A stretch of DNA of 44,618 bases from Pseudonocardiales bacterium. Lineage in GTDB: Bacteria; Actinomycetota; Actinomycetes; Mycobacteriales; Pseudonocardiaceae. The notes under the pieces are model-generated. The model was not told the origin of the DNA and ran no database searches. It worked only from the letters and a program-made list of their open reading frames with translations. The DNA lies in the NCBI GenBank assembly GCA_003244245.1, contig QHBY01000231.1, forward strand, positions 1-44,618, written 5' to 3'. Of the stretch, positions 23,212 to 32,841 are shown piece by piece. The position numbers and the translations under genes are program-made. How positions within the stretch are numbered: position 1 is the stretch's first letter; each line of letters opens with the position of its first letter.

Positions 23212-24721
23212 TAGACAGCGGCGAGGCCGCTCCTTCGGCCCGGGTGGTGCCCGTGCGGCCGCGACCGGTCGCCGCCAGCGGCGGGGCGACGTCCTCCAGG
23301 GATCGGCCTTCGGCCGCCACCCCGAAGACCACCGCGACGAGTCCACCGGCGATCATCACCGCGGCGCCGAGCAGGTAACCCAAGAACAGCTTGAACGGTT
23401 GGCTACCGTCGCCGATGAGCGTCCCGTAGATGACCGGACCGAGCGCGCCGAAGGACTGCGCGATGGCGAAGAACACCGCGATCGCCTTCGCTCGCACCTC
23501 GAGCGGAAAGATCTCGCTGACCGTCAAGTACGCGGCGCTGGCGCCGGGTGAGGCGACGAAGAAGATCACGCACCAGGCGATGGTCTGGGTCGTGGCGGTG
23601 AGCAACCCGGCATTGAACAGGAACGCGCTGACGGCGAGCAGGATGCCGGAGGTGATGTACGTGCCGGCAATCATGGTCTTGCGACCGATCGTATCGAAGA
23701 GGTGCCCGATGGTCAGCGGACCGGCCAAGTTCCCGACGGCGAAGGCGATAAGGAATAGCGGCACCGACGTCGAGGACACCCCGTAGAACTTGCCCAGCAC
23801 CAGGGCAGAGGTGAAGAAGATCGCGTTGTACAGGAATGACTGACTGATCATCAGAGACGCGCCGAGCACGGCCCGGCTCGGATACTCCCGAAACAGTACC
23901 CGGGTCAAAGCTAGGTAACCGATCTGGTCGGCGGGCTGCAGGTCCATTGCCTTGCTCTGGTCCACCGGCGGCAGCGCCTTGCCGGACAGCTCCACTTCGT
24001 GCTCGATGTAGGAGATGGACTTCTCGGCGGCCTGCTCGCGACCGTTCATGACCTGCCATCGGGGACTTTCCGGCAGATTCCGCCTGACCACTAGAATCAC
24101 CAGACCCAGCACGGGCCCGATAAGGAAACCGATCCGCCACCCGATGCTGGGGCTCAACACGTTCAGCAGGATGAATGTGCCCAACGTGCCCAGTACCGCG
24201 CCCGCCCAATACGTGCCGTTGACCGCGATATCCACCCTCCCGCGGTAGCGCGCCGGGATCAGCTCGTCGATCGCGGAGTTGATTGCCGCGTACTCCCCGC
24301 CGATGCCCGTACCGGCGATGAAACGGGTTGCATACAGGAAGACGACCCAGCCGGTGCCGCTGCCCAGGGTCAGCGCGGTCAGGCCGCTGCCCACCAGGTA
24401 CACACCCAACGTGATCATGAACAGGTTTCGGCGTCCCAGCTTGTCCGACATCCGCCCGAACACCAGCGCGCCGACGACTTCGCCGACCAGGTACACCGTC
24501 GCGATCAGCCCGACCTCGGTCGAGGACAGATTGAGCGTGTCGCGCTGGTTGAGCACGGCGCCGACGGCGGTCGCGACCTGGATCTCGAGGCCGTCGAGGA
24601 CCCACGCCACGCCGAGCGCGACCACCATCCGGGTGTGAAACGACGACCAGGGCAACCGGTCGATCCGGGCGGGGATCAGGCTGCGCACCGCACCGGGCGT
24701 TACGTGGCTTGCGGCGGTCAT
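23207..24721 (-). CDS. MFS transporter (sugar-porter/aromatic-acid type)
   Basis: The 504-residue protein has about 12 hydrophobic helices and MFS signatures: GRMSDKLGRRNLFMITLGVY (loop 2-3), GIGGEYAAINSAIDELIPAR (helix 4-5, as in sugar and organic-acid porters), RRNLPESPRW before the central loop, and GHLFDTIGRKTMIAG in the second half. ASAAYLTVSEIFPLEVRAKA is typical of the same group. It would import a sugar or organic/aromatic acid with protons. ATG has GGGAGG upstream. It is divergent from a MarR regulator. Confidence 0.9.
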   Translation of the reverse strand: MTAASHVTPGAVRSLIPARIDRLPWSSFHTRMVVALGVAWVLDGLEIQVATAVGAVLNQRDTLNLSSTEVGLIATVYLVGEVVGALVFGRMSDKLGRRNLFMITLGVYLVGSGLTALTLGSGTGWVVFLYATRFIAGTGIGGEYAAINSAIDELIPARYRGRVDIAVNGTYWAGAVLGTLGTFILLNVLSPSIGWRIGFLIGPVLGLVILVVRRNLPESPRWQVMNGREQAAEKSISYIEHEVELSGKALPPVDQSKAMDLQPADQIGYLALTRVLFREYPSRAVLGASLMISQSFLYNAIFFTSALVLGKFYGVSSTSVPLFLIAFAVGNLAGPLTIGHLFDTIGRKTMIAGTYITSGILLAVSAFLFNAGLLTATTQTIAWCVIFFVASPGASAAYLTVSEIFPLEVRAKAIAVFFAIAQSFGALGPVIYGTLIGDGSQPFKLFLGYLLGAAVMIAGGLVAVVFGVAAEGRSLEDVAPPLAATGRGRTGTTRAEGAASPLST

Positions 24722-24740
24722 CGGTGCCTCCCGACAGTGG

Positions 24741-24758
24741 CGGGTAAACCGTTACCCG
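24741..24758. promoter_or_regulatory. Perfect palindrome upstream of the MFS gene (candidate MarR operator)
   Basis: CGGGTAA-ACCG-TTACCCG is a perfect 7-bp inverted repeat with a 4-bp spacer, 19 nt upstream of the MFS start. It lies in the 196-nt gap shared with the divergent MarR gene. Position and symmetry fit a repressor site. Confidence 0.55.
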
Positions 24759-24917
24759 GATACAACACTGGCCAACCGCGGCAGTCCACCGGTAGCGCAG
24801 CGGAGTCGGCCAGAGGCGCAGCGCCACCTCTCGGTGAACATCCTTGCCGGTGCGACAATCGCGGGGAATGCTTGATCTCGACAGCACATGTGTGCGGCAC
24901 GCAGTGAGGGGGGCTCG

Positions 24918-25391
24918 ATGGCTGGTCCCCGGGTGGCTGATGACATCAGGGTCGCGAGCCGGATCGGCACCGGCCTGGCCCAGCTCATCCGGCTCATCGA
25001 GCGCGCCGCCGTCGCCCGTGGCGAAGACCTTGACCGGCCGTCGTTCATGCTGCTCCACACGTTGGTCTGCCTTGGACCGTCGCGGGTCACCATGCTCGCC
25101 GCCGCGGTGCACTCCGACCCCTCCACGGTCAGCAGGCAGGGCGCCCATCTCGTCGAAATGGGGTTGCTGGAGCGGCGTGCCGATCCGGCTGACGGGCGTG
25201 CGTCGCTCCTTGCGATCACCGACGCCGGGACGGCCTTGCTCGAGCGGGCCCGGCAGCGCCGCGACGATCGGATCGAGGCAATCATCGGATCGTGGCAGCC
25301 CGCCGAACGGGAGCAGTTCGCCGATCTGATCGACCGCTTCACCGCCGGTTACGAGCGGAACTGGTGCGCCGGTCGGCCCCCCCAGGGCTGA
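24918..25391 (+). CDS. MarR-family transcriptional regulator
   Basis: The 157-residue product has the MarR fold: FMLLHTLVCLGPSRVTMLAA, AVHSDPSTVSRQGAHLVEMG and LLERRADPADGRASLLAITD with the DxR wing. The start ATG 24918 has GAGGGGGG upstream; the track ORF starts 10 codons earlier. It is divergent from the MFS gene, which it probably controls through the palindrome in the gap. Confidence 0.9.
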   Translation: MAGPRVADDIRVASRIGTGLAQLIRLIERAAVARGEDLDRPSFMLLHTLVCLGPSRVTMLAAAVHSDPSTVSRQGAHLVEMGLLERRADPADGRASLLAITDAGTALLERARQRRDDRIEAIIGSWQPAEREQFADLIDRFTAGYERNWCAGRPPQG

Positions 25392-25395
25392 CCCG

Positions 25396-25905
25396 TCAGG
25401 CCCCTGGATCGGGCTGCAGGCCGCTGGCATCGAGGGCCCGCTGCCAGGAAGCGCGGATCTCCTGCTCTGCGTCCGTGACCCCTACCCAGTGGGCGCCCTC
25501 GACGCTCTTGCCGGGTTCCAGTGCTTTGTAGACCTCGAAGAAGTGCTGGATCTCCAGCTTGTAGAACTCGTCGAGATTGTCGATGTCACGCAGGTGCTCC
25601 ATGCGGGGATCCGCGCTGGGCACGCAGAGCACCTTGTCGTCACCCCCTTTCTCGTCGCGCATCCGGAACATGCCCACGGCCCGGCAGCGGATCAGGCAGC
25701 CCGGGAAGGTGGGTTCCTGCACCAGTACCAGCGCGTCCAGCGGGTCGCCGTCCTCGCCGAGGCTGTCCTCGATGAAGCCGTAGTCGGCCGGGTACTGGGT
25801 GGCCGTGAACAGCGTGCGGTCCAGCCGGATGCGGCCGGTCTTGTGGTCCATCTCGTACTTGTTGCGCTGACCCTTCGGGATCTCGATGGTGACGTCGAAC
25901 TCCAC
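25396..25905 (-). CDS. ppa: Inorganic pyrophosphatase (soluble, family I)
   Basis: The 169-residue enzyme has the family-I signature: [40 protein letters not shown] with the metal-binding DGDPLD, and [16 protein letters not shown]. It hydrolyses pyrophosphate to two phosphates with Mg2+ in the cytoplasm, pulling biosynthetic reactions forward. The start is a GTG with GGAAGGGAA upstream. It is divergent from dacB; the gap holds a long inverted repeat. A neighbouring ppa-dacB-tilS-hpt order is common in actinobacteria. Confidence 0.96.
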   Translation of the reverse strand: MEFDVTIEIPKGQRNKYEMDHKTGRIRLDRTLFTATQYPADYGFIEDSLGEDGDPLDALVLVQEPTFPGCLIRCRAVGMFRMRDEKGGDDKVLCVPSADPRMEHLRDIDNLDEFYKLEIQHFFEVYKALEPGKSVEGAHWVGVTDAEQEIRASWQRALDASGLQPDPGA

Positions 25906-25946
25906 TGCACTCGTTCCCTTCCGCCGCTCGCGACAGCCCTACAGCT

Positions 25947-26006
25947 CCCGAACTCAACAGCAGAGCTGTTCGTGAGCGGTCCAACAGCTCTGCTGTTGAG
26001 TTCGGG
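25947..26006. repeat. 24-bp perfect inverted repeat between ppa and dacB
   Basis: The arms 25947-25970 and 25983-26006 are perfectly complementary and flank a 12-nt loop. Each arm also contains a smaller palindrome, AACAGC-AGA-GCTGTT. It could be a strong RNA hairpin in either direction, a DNA cruciform, or a small dispersed palindromic element. It lies in the divergent 5' gap, so it is not an ordinary terminator. Confidence 0.9.
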
Positions 26007-26075
26007 ACACTGAGCGCAGCTAAGACCCGGTGGCCCTCTAGTTTGCTCTGGGAACCGCGATGAGGGGAGAGGCCG

Positions 26076-27527
26076 GTGCCGGGATTCGGTGGCCGGATCG
26101 GTGCTGGGCTGCACCTGCCGGACCGACGTGGAAAGCGGATCGCGGTGGTCGTCGCCGTCCTGCTGTTCGCGGTGGTCGCCGGGATCGGTGTCGGGCTCGG
26201 CGTCACCACGTTGGGCGCGACAGGGCTGGCTGACCGGGTCGCGGCGACAGCGCCACCACCCCCGCCGGTGGTAGTGCGTCCAGCGCTGCGCCCGGCGACC
26301 GGCAATGGTCCAGTGCCGAGCCCCGGCGGGGTCGGCGCCGTGCTCGACCCGCTGATCGCGGCGGGCGGGCTGGGCACGCTGTCCGGTCAGGTGCTCGACC
26401 CGGCGACCGGCACAGTGCTCTGGCAGCAGGACCCAGGGGCAGCGCTGATGCCCGGATCAACCGCGAAGTTGCTCACCGCGTCGGCCGCGCTGCTCACGCT
26501 GGACCATCAGTCCCGGTTGCGCACCACCGTGCTGGCCGGTGCGGAGCCCGGCACCGTCGTGTTGGTCGGCGGCGGGGACCCCACCCTGTCCGCGGCGGGG
26601 CCCGGCACGGCGACCGGCTACCCGGGGGCCGCCCGGCTGGACGACCTGGTCGACCAGGTGCGGGTGCACGGCCCGGTGAGTCGCGTCCTGGTCGATGTGA
26701 GCCGCTATGTCGGCGACGCGTTCGCGCCGGGCTGGTTCCCCACCGACGTGGCCGGCGGGTACATCGCGCCGATCGAACCGATCATGCTCGACGGCGGCCG
26801 CGCGGATCCCAGCCAGGAGGTCTCCCCGCGAGCCGCCAAGCCCGCCACCGCCGCGGCGGCGGAACTGGCTCGCCGGCTGGGCGCCGACCCTGACACCGTC
26901 ACGGTCGGCTACGCCCCGACCGGCGCGGCCGTGCTCGGTGAGGTGTCGTCGCCGCCGGTGCAGGACCTGGTCGCCACCGCGCTGACCGAATCGGACAACG
27001 TGCTCGCCGAGGCGCTGGCCCGGGAGGTGGCCCGTGCGACCGGGGCGCAACCCTCGTTCTCCGGGGCTTCCCAGGCGGTGCTCACCGTGCTGCGCGGCCG
27101 CGGCTTCGACGTCAGCGGCGCCGCCATGGTCGACGGTAGCGGGTTGTCGATCAACGACGCCGTCCCGGCGACGCTGCTCACCGAGCTGCTGGGCGCGGCG
27201 GCCGCACCTGATCACAGTAACCCTGATCACAGCAACACCGACGAGCAGCGGACCGTCGCGCTGCGAGCGCTCCTGGTGGGGCTGCCGGTGGCCGGCGGCA
27301 GCGGCACGCTGGCCGATCGCTACCACGGCCCGGCGGCCGGCGGCCGGGGCTGGGTGCGGGCCAAGACCGGCACCTTGACCGGCGTCAACAGCCTGGCGGG
27401 CACCGTGCTGGACGCCGACGGCAGGATGTTGGTGTTCGCGCTGCTGTCCAATGGGCCCAACCCGGTGTCGGTCCGGCCACGGCTCGACGCGCTGGCAGCG
27501 GGGCTACGCTCGTGTGGTTGCCACTAG
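26076..27527 (+). CDS. dacB: D-alanyl-D-alanine carboxypeptidase/endopeptidase (PBP4 type)
   Basis: The 483-residue protein has one N-terminal membrane anchor (IAVVVAVLLFAVVAGIGVGL) and all three penicillin-binding motifs: STAK (about residue 127), SDN (about 305) and KTG (about 429, KTGTLTGVNSLAG). The large insert between SxxK and SxN is that of the S13/PBP4 class. It trims peptidoglycan stem peptides outside the membrane. GTG 26076 has GGGGAGAGG upstream. Downstream DUF2342 follows within 15 nt, as in many actinobacteria. Confidence 0.94.
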   Translation: MPGFGGRIGAGLHLPDRRGKRIAVVVAVLLFAVVAGIGVGLGVTTLGATGLADRVAATAPPPPPVVVRPALRPATGNGPVPSPGGVGAVLDPLIAAGGLGTLSGQVLDPATGTVLWQQDPGAALMPGSTAKLLTASAALLTLDHQSRLRTTVLAGAEPGTVVLVGGGDPTLSAAGPGTATGYPGAARLDDLVDQVRVHGPVSRVLVDVSRYVGDAFAPGWFPTDVAGGYIAPIEPIMLDGGRADPSQEVSPRAAKPATAAAAELARRLGADPDTVTVGYAPTGAAVLGEVSSPPVQDLVATALTESDNVLAEALAREVARATGAQPSFSGASQAVLTVLRGRGFDVSGAAMVDGSGLSINDAVPATLLTELLGAAAAPDHSNPDHSNTDEQRTVALRALLVGLPVAGGSGTLADRYHGPAAGGRGWVRAKTGTLTGVNSLAGTVLDADGRMLVFALLSNGPNPVSVRPRLDALAAGLRSCGCH

Positions 27528-27539
27528 TTCCGTACCGTC

Positions 27540-28628
27540 GTGGGTATGGGACACCCCGCGCTCGACACCCCGCAGGCGCCCCGGACGGGTCCGGCCGGCG
27601 CCCCGATCGACTGGGCGGTGGCCGCAGTCACCGCGCAACGCCTGCTACCAGCCGGTCCTGCGCTGCCCGCCGATGAGGCCGCCACGGCGGTGCGCCAGAT
27701 GCGGGCCATGTCGGTGAGCGCTGAGGAGCACGTGCGGAAGCTGACCGGGCTCGACGATGGCCGGTCCCCGCGGCCCGCCGAGGTGGTCGACCGACCCGGA
27801 TGGGTGGACGCGGCGGCCGAGGGCCTGTGCCGGTTGCTGGCCGACTACCGGATCCCGGAGGGGCGGGCCCGGCGCGTGCTGTCCACCACCACCGGCATGC
27901 AGGTGGGCGTGGCGTTGGCGTTCCTGGCTTCCCGGGTGCTCGGTCAGTACGACCCGTTCGGTGGCCCATCGGAACATCCGGGGCGGCTACTGCTGGTGGC
28001 CCCGAACGTGGTCACCGTCGGCCAGACGTTGGACGTACCGGCCGATGAGTTCCAGATGTGGGTCTGCCTGCATGAGGCCACCCACCGGTTGCAGTTCAAT
28101 GCCGTGCCGTGGCTGCGGGAGTATTTCTCCAGCCAGGTGCAGTCCTTCGTAGCTTCCACCGAAGACCCGGACACCGTTGCCAAGATGATCGGCAGGCTGC
28201 CCACGGCGCTGCGCGGGGTCCGGCGCGGGGAGGCGCCGGACGCCCTGGGCGTGCTGAGCATGCTCCAGGACCCCGAGCAGCGCGCGGTGCTGGACCGCCT
28301 GCTCGCCTTGGCCACCCTGCTGGAAGGGCACGCCGACCACGTCATGGACGCGGTCGGACCGTCAGTGGTGCCCTCGGTACGGCTGATCCGCCAGCGGTTC
28401 ACCGCCCGCCGCCAGGGCGGCAGCATCATCGAGCGGGTGCTGCGGGCAGTGCTGGGCATGGACGCCAAGCTGCGTCAGTACGCCGAGGGCGCGGCGTTCA
28501 CCCGCCACGTTGTGGATGCTGTCGGCATGGACGGGTTCAATGCGGTGTGGACCTCACCGGAAACGCTGCCCACCCGCGCCGAGATCATCGATCCGGCGGC
28601 GTGGCTGTATCGCATGGCCCCAGCCTGA
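27540..28628 (+). CDS. Zinc-dependent metalloprotease, DUF2342 family
   Basis: The 362-residue protein has the HExxH zinc motif in QMWVCLHEATHRLQFNAVPW and the family segments TGMQVGVALAFLASRVLGQY and DPFGG near residue 130. HADHVMDAVGPSVVPSVRLI follows further down. DUF2342 proteins are predicted actinobacterial metallopeptidases, annotated in some genomes as F420-biosynthesis-associated; their substrate is unknown. The start is GTG 27540 or ATG 27546, with no strong ribosome site for either. It lies between dacB and tilS in the usual conserved order. Confidence 0.88.
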   Translation: MGMGHPALDTPQAPRTGPAGAPIDWAVAAVTAQRLLPAGPALPADEAATAVRQMRAMSVSAEEHVRKLTGLDDGRSPRPAEVVDRPGWVDAAAEGLCRLLADYRIPEGRARRVLSTTTGMQVGVALAFLASRVLGQYDPFGGPSEHPGRLLLVAPNVVTVGQTLDVPADEFQMWVCLHEATHRLQFNAVPWLREYFSSQVQSFVASTEDPDTVAKMIGRLPTALRGVRRGEAPDALGVLSMLQDPEQRAVLDRLLALATLLEGHADHVMDAVGPSVVPSVRLIRQRFTARRQGGSIIERVLRAVLGMDAKLRQYAEGAAFTRHVVDAVGMDGFNAVWTSPETLPTRAEIIDPAAWLYRMAPA

Positions 28629-28639
28629 GCCCTGCCCGC

Positions 28640-29596
28640 ATGAGACCGCCCGACCCAGCGGTGTGCGAGGTGCGCGCCGCGGTTCGCCGGTTCCTGGCCA
28701 CCCACAACCCTGGGGATACCATCGCAGTGGCCTGCTCCGGCGGTGCCGATTCGCTGGCGCTGGCCGCCGCGACGGTGCACAGTGCCGGGCGGCTGGGCTT
28801 GGCGGTGCACGGCCTGGTCGTCGACCACCAGCTGCAGTCTGGGTCGGCGCAGGTGGCGCAGACCGCCGCGCAGGTGCTACGCGGGCTCGGCGCCACCGCG
28901 GTGCGGGTACTGCAGACCACCGTGGACGGTCCGGGGGGCCCGGAAGCGGCGGCCCGCAGGGCCCGGTACGCCGTGTTGCGCGAAGCCGCGCCGGCCGGGG
29001 CCCTGGTACTGCTCGGCCACACCTTGGATGACCAGGCTGAGACGGTGTTGCTCGGGCTGGGGCGAGGCTCAGGACCCCGGTCGGTCGCGGGGATGCGGGA
29101 GCTTGACCCACCCTGGGGTCGGCCGTTGCTCGGGGTGCGCCGGGCGGTCACCACCGCGGCTTGTGCCGCGCTGGGGCTCGTCCCGTGGACCGATCCGCAC
29201 AATGCGCAAACCCGGTTCCGGCGGGTCCGGCTGCGCACCGAGGTGCTGCCACTGCTGGAGGAGGTGCTCGCCGGCGGGGTGGCGCAGGCTCTGGCCCGCA
29301 CCGCCGGGCAACTACAGGAGGATCTCGACGTGCTCGACGGGCAGGCGCTCGGGTTGCTGGCAGCAGCTCTGCGGGACGCCGACCTCGACGTCGCGGCTCT
29401 TGCCCACGCGCCGGCCGCGCTGCGCCGCCGGGTGCTGCGTCGCTGGCTGCTCGACACCGGGGTGGCCGAGCTGACCGACGGCCACCTGCGGGCGGCCGAC
29501 GATCTCATCGGCCGATGGTCGGGCCAGGGCGCGTTGCGGTTGCCTGGCGATGTCGAGCTGGTTCGCGCACACGGGAGGCTGCATGTCTGTCGATGA
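28640..29596 (+). CDS. tilS: tRNA(Ile)-lysidine synthetase
   Basis: The 318-residue enzyme has the PP-loop SGGADSLAL (about residue 34), then [30 protein letters not shown] and the RxxVR-type [17 protein letters not shown]. These are signatures of TilS. It attaches lysine to C34 of tRNA-Ile(CAU), using ATP, to read AUA. The ATG 28640 chosen is 12 nt after the DUF2342 stop; the track ORF extends far upstream through that gene in another frame. Its end overlaps hpt by 14 nt. Confidence 0.94.
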   Translation: MRPPDPAVCEVRAAVRRFLATHNPGDTIAVACSGGADSLALAAATVHSAGRLGLAVHGLVVDHQLQSGSAQVAQTAAQVLRGLGATAVRVLQTTVDGPGGPEAAARRARYAVLREAAPAGALVLLGHTLDDQAETVLLGLGRGSGPRSVAGMRELDPPWGRPLLGVRRAVTTAACAALGLVPWTDPHNAQTRFRRVRLRTEVLPLLEEVLAGGVAQALARTAGQLQEDLDVLDGQALGLLAAALRDADLDVAALAHAPAALRRRVLRRWLLDTGVAELTDGHLRAADDLIGRWSGQGALRLPGDVELVRAHGRLHVCR

Positions 29597-30221
29597 CACT
29601 GCTGCCGATGACACTGCTGTGGATGACACCGCCGTCGATGCCACTTCTCACGATCCGGATGATGACCTGTATCCGGGCGATATCGCCTCGGTGCTGGTCA
29701 CCGAAGAGCAGATCCGGCACCGCACGGCGGAGCTCGCGCACCAGGTCGCCGCCGACTACCGGGCCCAACAAGACAAGGGCGACCTGCTGCTCGTCGGTGT
29801 GCTCAAGGGCGCGGTGATGTTCATGACCGACCTCGCCCGCGCGCTGCCCATCCCGGTGCAGCTGGAGTTCATGGCGGTGGCCTCCTACGGTTCGGCGACC
29901 TCATCGTCGGGAGTGGTGCGGATCCTCAAAGACCTCGACCGCGACATCGCCGGCCGCAACGTACTCATCGTGGAGGACATCCTCGACTCCGGGTTGACGC
30001 TGTCGTGGTTGTTGCGGAACCTGGCGACGCGTCGACCTGCCACGTTGGAGGTGTGCACGCTGCTGCGCAAGCCTGACGCGGTTCAGGTTGATGTGTCGGT
30101 GCGCTACATCGGTTTCGATATCCCTCAAGAGTTCGTCGTCGGGTACGGCTTGGACTACGGCGAGCGCTACCGCGACCTGCCGTACATCGGGACCCTCGCG
30201 CCGAAGGTCTACGCCGACTAG
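29583..30221 (+). CDS. hpt: Hypoxanthine phosphoribosyltransferase with acidic repeat N-terminus
   Basis: The 212-residue enzyme has the PRPP-binding loop [20 protein letters not shown], the substrate loop [20 protein letters not shown] and a C-terminal [20 protein letters not shown]. It salvages hypoxanthine and guanine to IMP and GMP. The first 20 residues are an unusual acidic repeat ([18 protein letters not shown]) absent from the conserved core. ATG 29583 lies inside the end of tilS, so translation is probably coupled. Confidence 0.94.
   Translation: MSVDDTAADDTAVDDTAVDATSHDPDDDLYPGDIASVLVTEEQIRHRTAELAHQVAADYRAQQDKGDLLLVGVLKGAVMFMTDLARALPIPVQLEFMAVASYGSATSSSGVVRILKDLDRDIAGRNVLIVEDILDSGLTLSWLLRNLATRRPATLEVCTLLRKPDAVQVDVSVRYIGFDIPQEFVVGYGLDYGERYRDLPYIGTLAPKVYAD
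29592..29642 (+). repeat. 15-nt tandem repeat in the hpt 5' end
   Basis: Three units of GATGACACTGCTGNN (29592, 29607, 29622), the third diverged, plus a partial fourth, encode DDTAx repeats at the Hpt N-terminus. The tilS stop codon lies inside the first unit. Confidence 0.8.
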
Positions 30222-30370
30222 CGGTTCCCCGACCACTCATTTGTGGTGTAAGCCGGGACGCCAATACCACCCAGGGAGGGCTTGCACCGTCGCCTGGACC
30301 GCCAACTCCGGTTCATCCGCCAACCGGCGGCCGGGCCCGCCAGGTAGGGTGGTGCCAACGGGAGTGCTCT

Positions 30371-30409
30371 GCTGTCCTCGATGGTGGAGAGGCACTATCA
30401 AAGGACAGC
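30371..30409 (+). other. Inverted repeat in the ftsH leader
   Basis: GCTGTCCT (30371-30378) and AGGACAGC (30402-30409) can pair around a 23-nt loop about 45 nt before ftsH. The rest of the 233-nt hpt-ftsH gap has no other recognisable element, and no clear promoter hexamers. It may be a leader hairpin or an operator. Confidence 0.35.
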
Positions 30410-30454
30410 ACAGTCAGCTCAGGAGGGTCGAGGCCACCGAGGGGCCGTAGCCGC

Positions 30455-32830
30455 ATGGACCGCAAGAAAATACTTCGCAACCCGCTGTTGTGGGTGGTAG
30501 CCGGGTTGCTGCTCTACTACGCCTTTGGCTTCCTCCTCGACGACACCCGAGGATACAGCCAGGCCACCACCTCGCAGGCGTTGCAGCAGCTCAGCGCGCA
30601 CAACGTCAAGCAGGCGACGCTCGAGGACAAGGAACAGCGGCTGCGGCTGACGTTGGACCACCCGGTCCCGGGCATCCGCGGCACCAAGGTGCTCACCCAA
30701 TACCCCGAGCAGAGCACCGACCAGATCACCCAGGCATTGCGCGAGTCGCCGATTCCGGACGGCTGGGACACCAAGGTGACCCAGCAGTCCCTGCTGTTCC
30801 AGGTGCTGATCTACCTCATCCCGCTCGGCCTGTTGCTCCTGCTGCTGATGTGGATGATGAACAACGTCCAAGGCGGCGGCAACCGGGTACTCAACTTCGG
30901 TAAGTCCAAAGCCAAACAGCTGAGCAAGGACATGCCCAAGACGACTTTCGGCGATGTCGCGGGCGCCGACGAGGCCGTTGAGGAACTTGAGGAGATCAAG
31001 GATTTCCTCGCCAATCCGAGCCGGTACCAGGCGCTCGGCGCCAAGATCCCCAAGGGTGTGCTCCTCTACGGCCCACCCGGAACCGGCAAGACCTTGTTGG
31101 CCCGCGCGGTGGCCGGTGAGGCCGCCGTGCCGTTCTACTCGATCTCCGGCTCCGACTTCGTCGAAATGTTCGTCGGGGTTGGTGCATCCCGAGTGCGAGA
31201 TCTGTTCGAGCAAGCCAAGCAGAACTCCCCCTGCATCATCTTCGTCGACGAGATCGACGCGGTGGGACGGCAGCGTGGTGCAGGTCTGGGCGGCGGGCAC
31301 GACGAGCGCGAGCAGACCCTCAACCAGCTTCTCGTCGAGATGGACGGCTTCGACGCCCGAGGCGGCATCATCCTCATCGCCGCGACCAACCGCCCGGACA
31401 TTCTGGACCCCGCGTTGCTGCGGCCCGGACGCTTCGATCGGCAGATTCCGGTCTCCGCGCCGGACATCCAAGGTCGTCGGGCCATCCTCGAGGTGCACTC
31501 CAAGGGCAAGCCGTTCGATACCGATGTCGACTTCCAGGGGCTGGCCAAGCGCACGGTCGGCTTCTCCGGGGCCGATCTGGCCAACGTCATCAACGAGTCG
31601 GCCCTGCTCACCGCCAGGGAAGGCGGCAAGCTGATCAACGGTGCCGCGCTGGAGGAGGCGGTCGACCGGGTAATCGGCGGTCCGCGGCGCAAGAACCGGA
31701 TCATCTCCGAGCGTGAGAAGAAGATCACCGCCTACCACGAGGGTGGACACGCACTGGCTGCCTGGGCGATGCCCGACCTCGACCCGGTGTACAAGCTGAC
31801 GATCCTGCCCCGAGGACGAACCGGCGGGCACGCGCTGGTGGTGCCCGAGGACGACAAGCAGATGATGACCCGGTCGGAGATGATCGCCCGGCTCGTCTTC
31901 GCCCTGGGTGGGCGCTCGGCGGAAGAGCTGGTGTTCCACGAGCCGACCACCGGGGCATCCTCGGATATCGAGCAGGCCACCAAGATCGCCCGGGCGATGG
32001 TCACCGAATACGGGATGAGCGCGCGCCTGGGTGCGGTGAAGTACGGCCAGGAGCAGGGTGATCCGTTCCTCGGTCGCTCCGCGGGACGCCAGCCGGACTA
32101 CTCCCTCGAAGTCGCGCACGAGATCGACGAGGAAGTGCGGGCGCTCATCGAAGCGGCGCACACCGAGGCTTGGGACATCCTCAACACCTATCGTGACGTC
32201 CTCGATGAACTCGTGGTTGAGCTGCTGGACCGGGAGACGCTGCACCGTAAGGACCTTCAGCGCGTCTTCAGCCGGGTGGACAAGCGACCGCGGATCACGG
32301 CGTTCAACGACTTCGGTGGCCGTACTCCTTCGGACAAGCCGCCGATCAAGACCGCCGGTGAGCTGGCCAAGGAGCGTGGCGAGCCGTGGCCGCCGCCGGA
32401 ACGGACTCCCACCCCGGTGGGCGTGGCGCCAGGCGGGGATGACCTGCCAGGCGGTCCCCCGCACGGCCCACCCGGTCACCCCGGTCCCAATGGGGCGGGG
32501 CCGCACCCGGGCTACCCAGCGGGTTCAATCAATGGTGGCGGCACCGGATATCCGGCACCTGGACAGCCGACTCCGGGTTCGACGCAGGTGGGATTCCCGT
32601 CGTTCACCAAGTCCTATCCGCTGCCGCCACGCGGGTCGGAAAATCCGCAGGGGCCCGGCAGCCCGCCGAGCTCGGGTCCGCCAACCTATGGCGCACCGCC
32701 GGGGTGGCGCCCAGCCACCGAACCGCCCGCGCCGTCCTGGCGGCCCGCACCACCTGGCGCCCGCCCACCGCAGGAGCCGCCCCCCGATGACCAATCGACG
32801 CCCTGGTTCGGCGAGGACGGGCACCGCTGA
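30455..32830 (+). CDS. ftsH: ATP-dependent zinc metalloprotease FtsH
   Basis: The 791-residue protein has two membrane helices (about 9-26 and 112-132) around a periplasmic-side domain. The AAA+ module carries Walker [17 protein letters not shown] (about 206), [13 protein letters not shown]-type Walker B and the [23 protein letters not shown]. The M41 protease has the zinc site HEGGH (about 427). It degrades membrane and short-lived cytoplasmic proteins. A Pro/Gly-rich tail of about 150 residues (from about 640) is typical of actinobacterial FtsH. folE follows after 11 nt, so they are likely co-transcribed. Confidence 0.97.
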   Translation: MDRKKILRNPLLWVVAGLLLYYAFGFLLDDTRGYSQATTSQALQQLSAHNVKQATLEDKEQRLRLTLDHPVPGIRGTKVLTQYPEQSTDQITQALRESPIPDGWDTKVTQQSLLFQVLIYLIPLGLLLLLLMWMMNNVQGGGNRVLNFGKSKAKQLSKDMPKTTFGDVAGADEAVEELEEIKDFLANPSRYQALGAKIPKGVLLYGPPGTGKTLLARAVAGEAAVPFYSISGSDFVEMFVGVGASRVRDLFEQAKQNSPCIIFVDEIDAVGRQRGAGLGGGHDEREQTLNQLLVEMDGFDARGGIILIAATNRPDILDPALLRPGRFDRQIPVSAPDIQGRRAILEVHSKGKPFDTDVDFQGLAKRTVGFSGADLANVINESALLTAREGGKLINGAALEEAVDRVIGGPRRKNRIISEREKKITAYHEGGHALAAWAMPDLDPVYKLTILPRGRTGGHALVVPEDDKQMMTRSEMIARLVFALGGRSAEELVFHEPTTGASSDIEQATKIARAMVTEYGMSARLGAVKYGQEQGDPFLGRSAGRQPDYSLEVAHEIDEEVRALIEAAHTEAWDILNTYRDVLDELVVELLDRETLHRKDLQRVFSRVDKRPRITAFNDFGGRTPSDKPPIKTAGELAKERGEPWPPPERTPTPVGVAPGGDDLPGGPPHGPPGHPGPNGAGPHPGYPAGSINGGGTGYPAPGQPTPGSTQVGFPSFTKSYPLPPRGSENPQGPGSPPSSGPPTYGAPPGWRPATEPPAPSWRPAPPGARPPQEPPPDDQSTPWFGEDGHR

Positions 32831-32841
32831 CGCTTTCCGAC

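Noticed and set aside
23403-25430. 675-aa ORF on the minus strand
   Set aside because: It is a frame shadow of the MFS gene and antisense of marR; Arg/Asp/His-rich with no domain.
26457-27326. 289-aa ORF antisense to dacB
   Set aside because: Shadow frame, His/Arg/Gly-rich, no motif.
30419-32506. 695-aa ORF on the minus strand
   Set aside because: It is the exact antisense of ftsH and lacks any recognisable motif.
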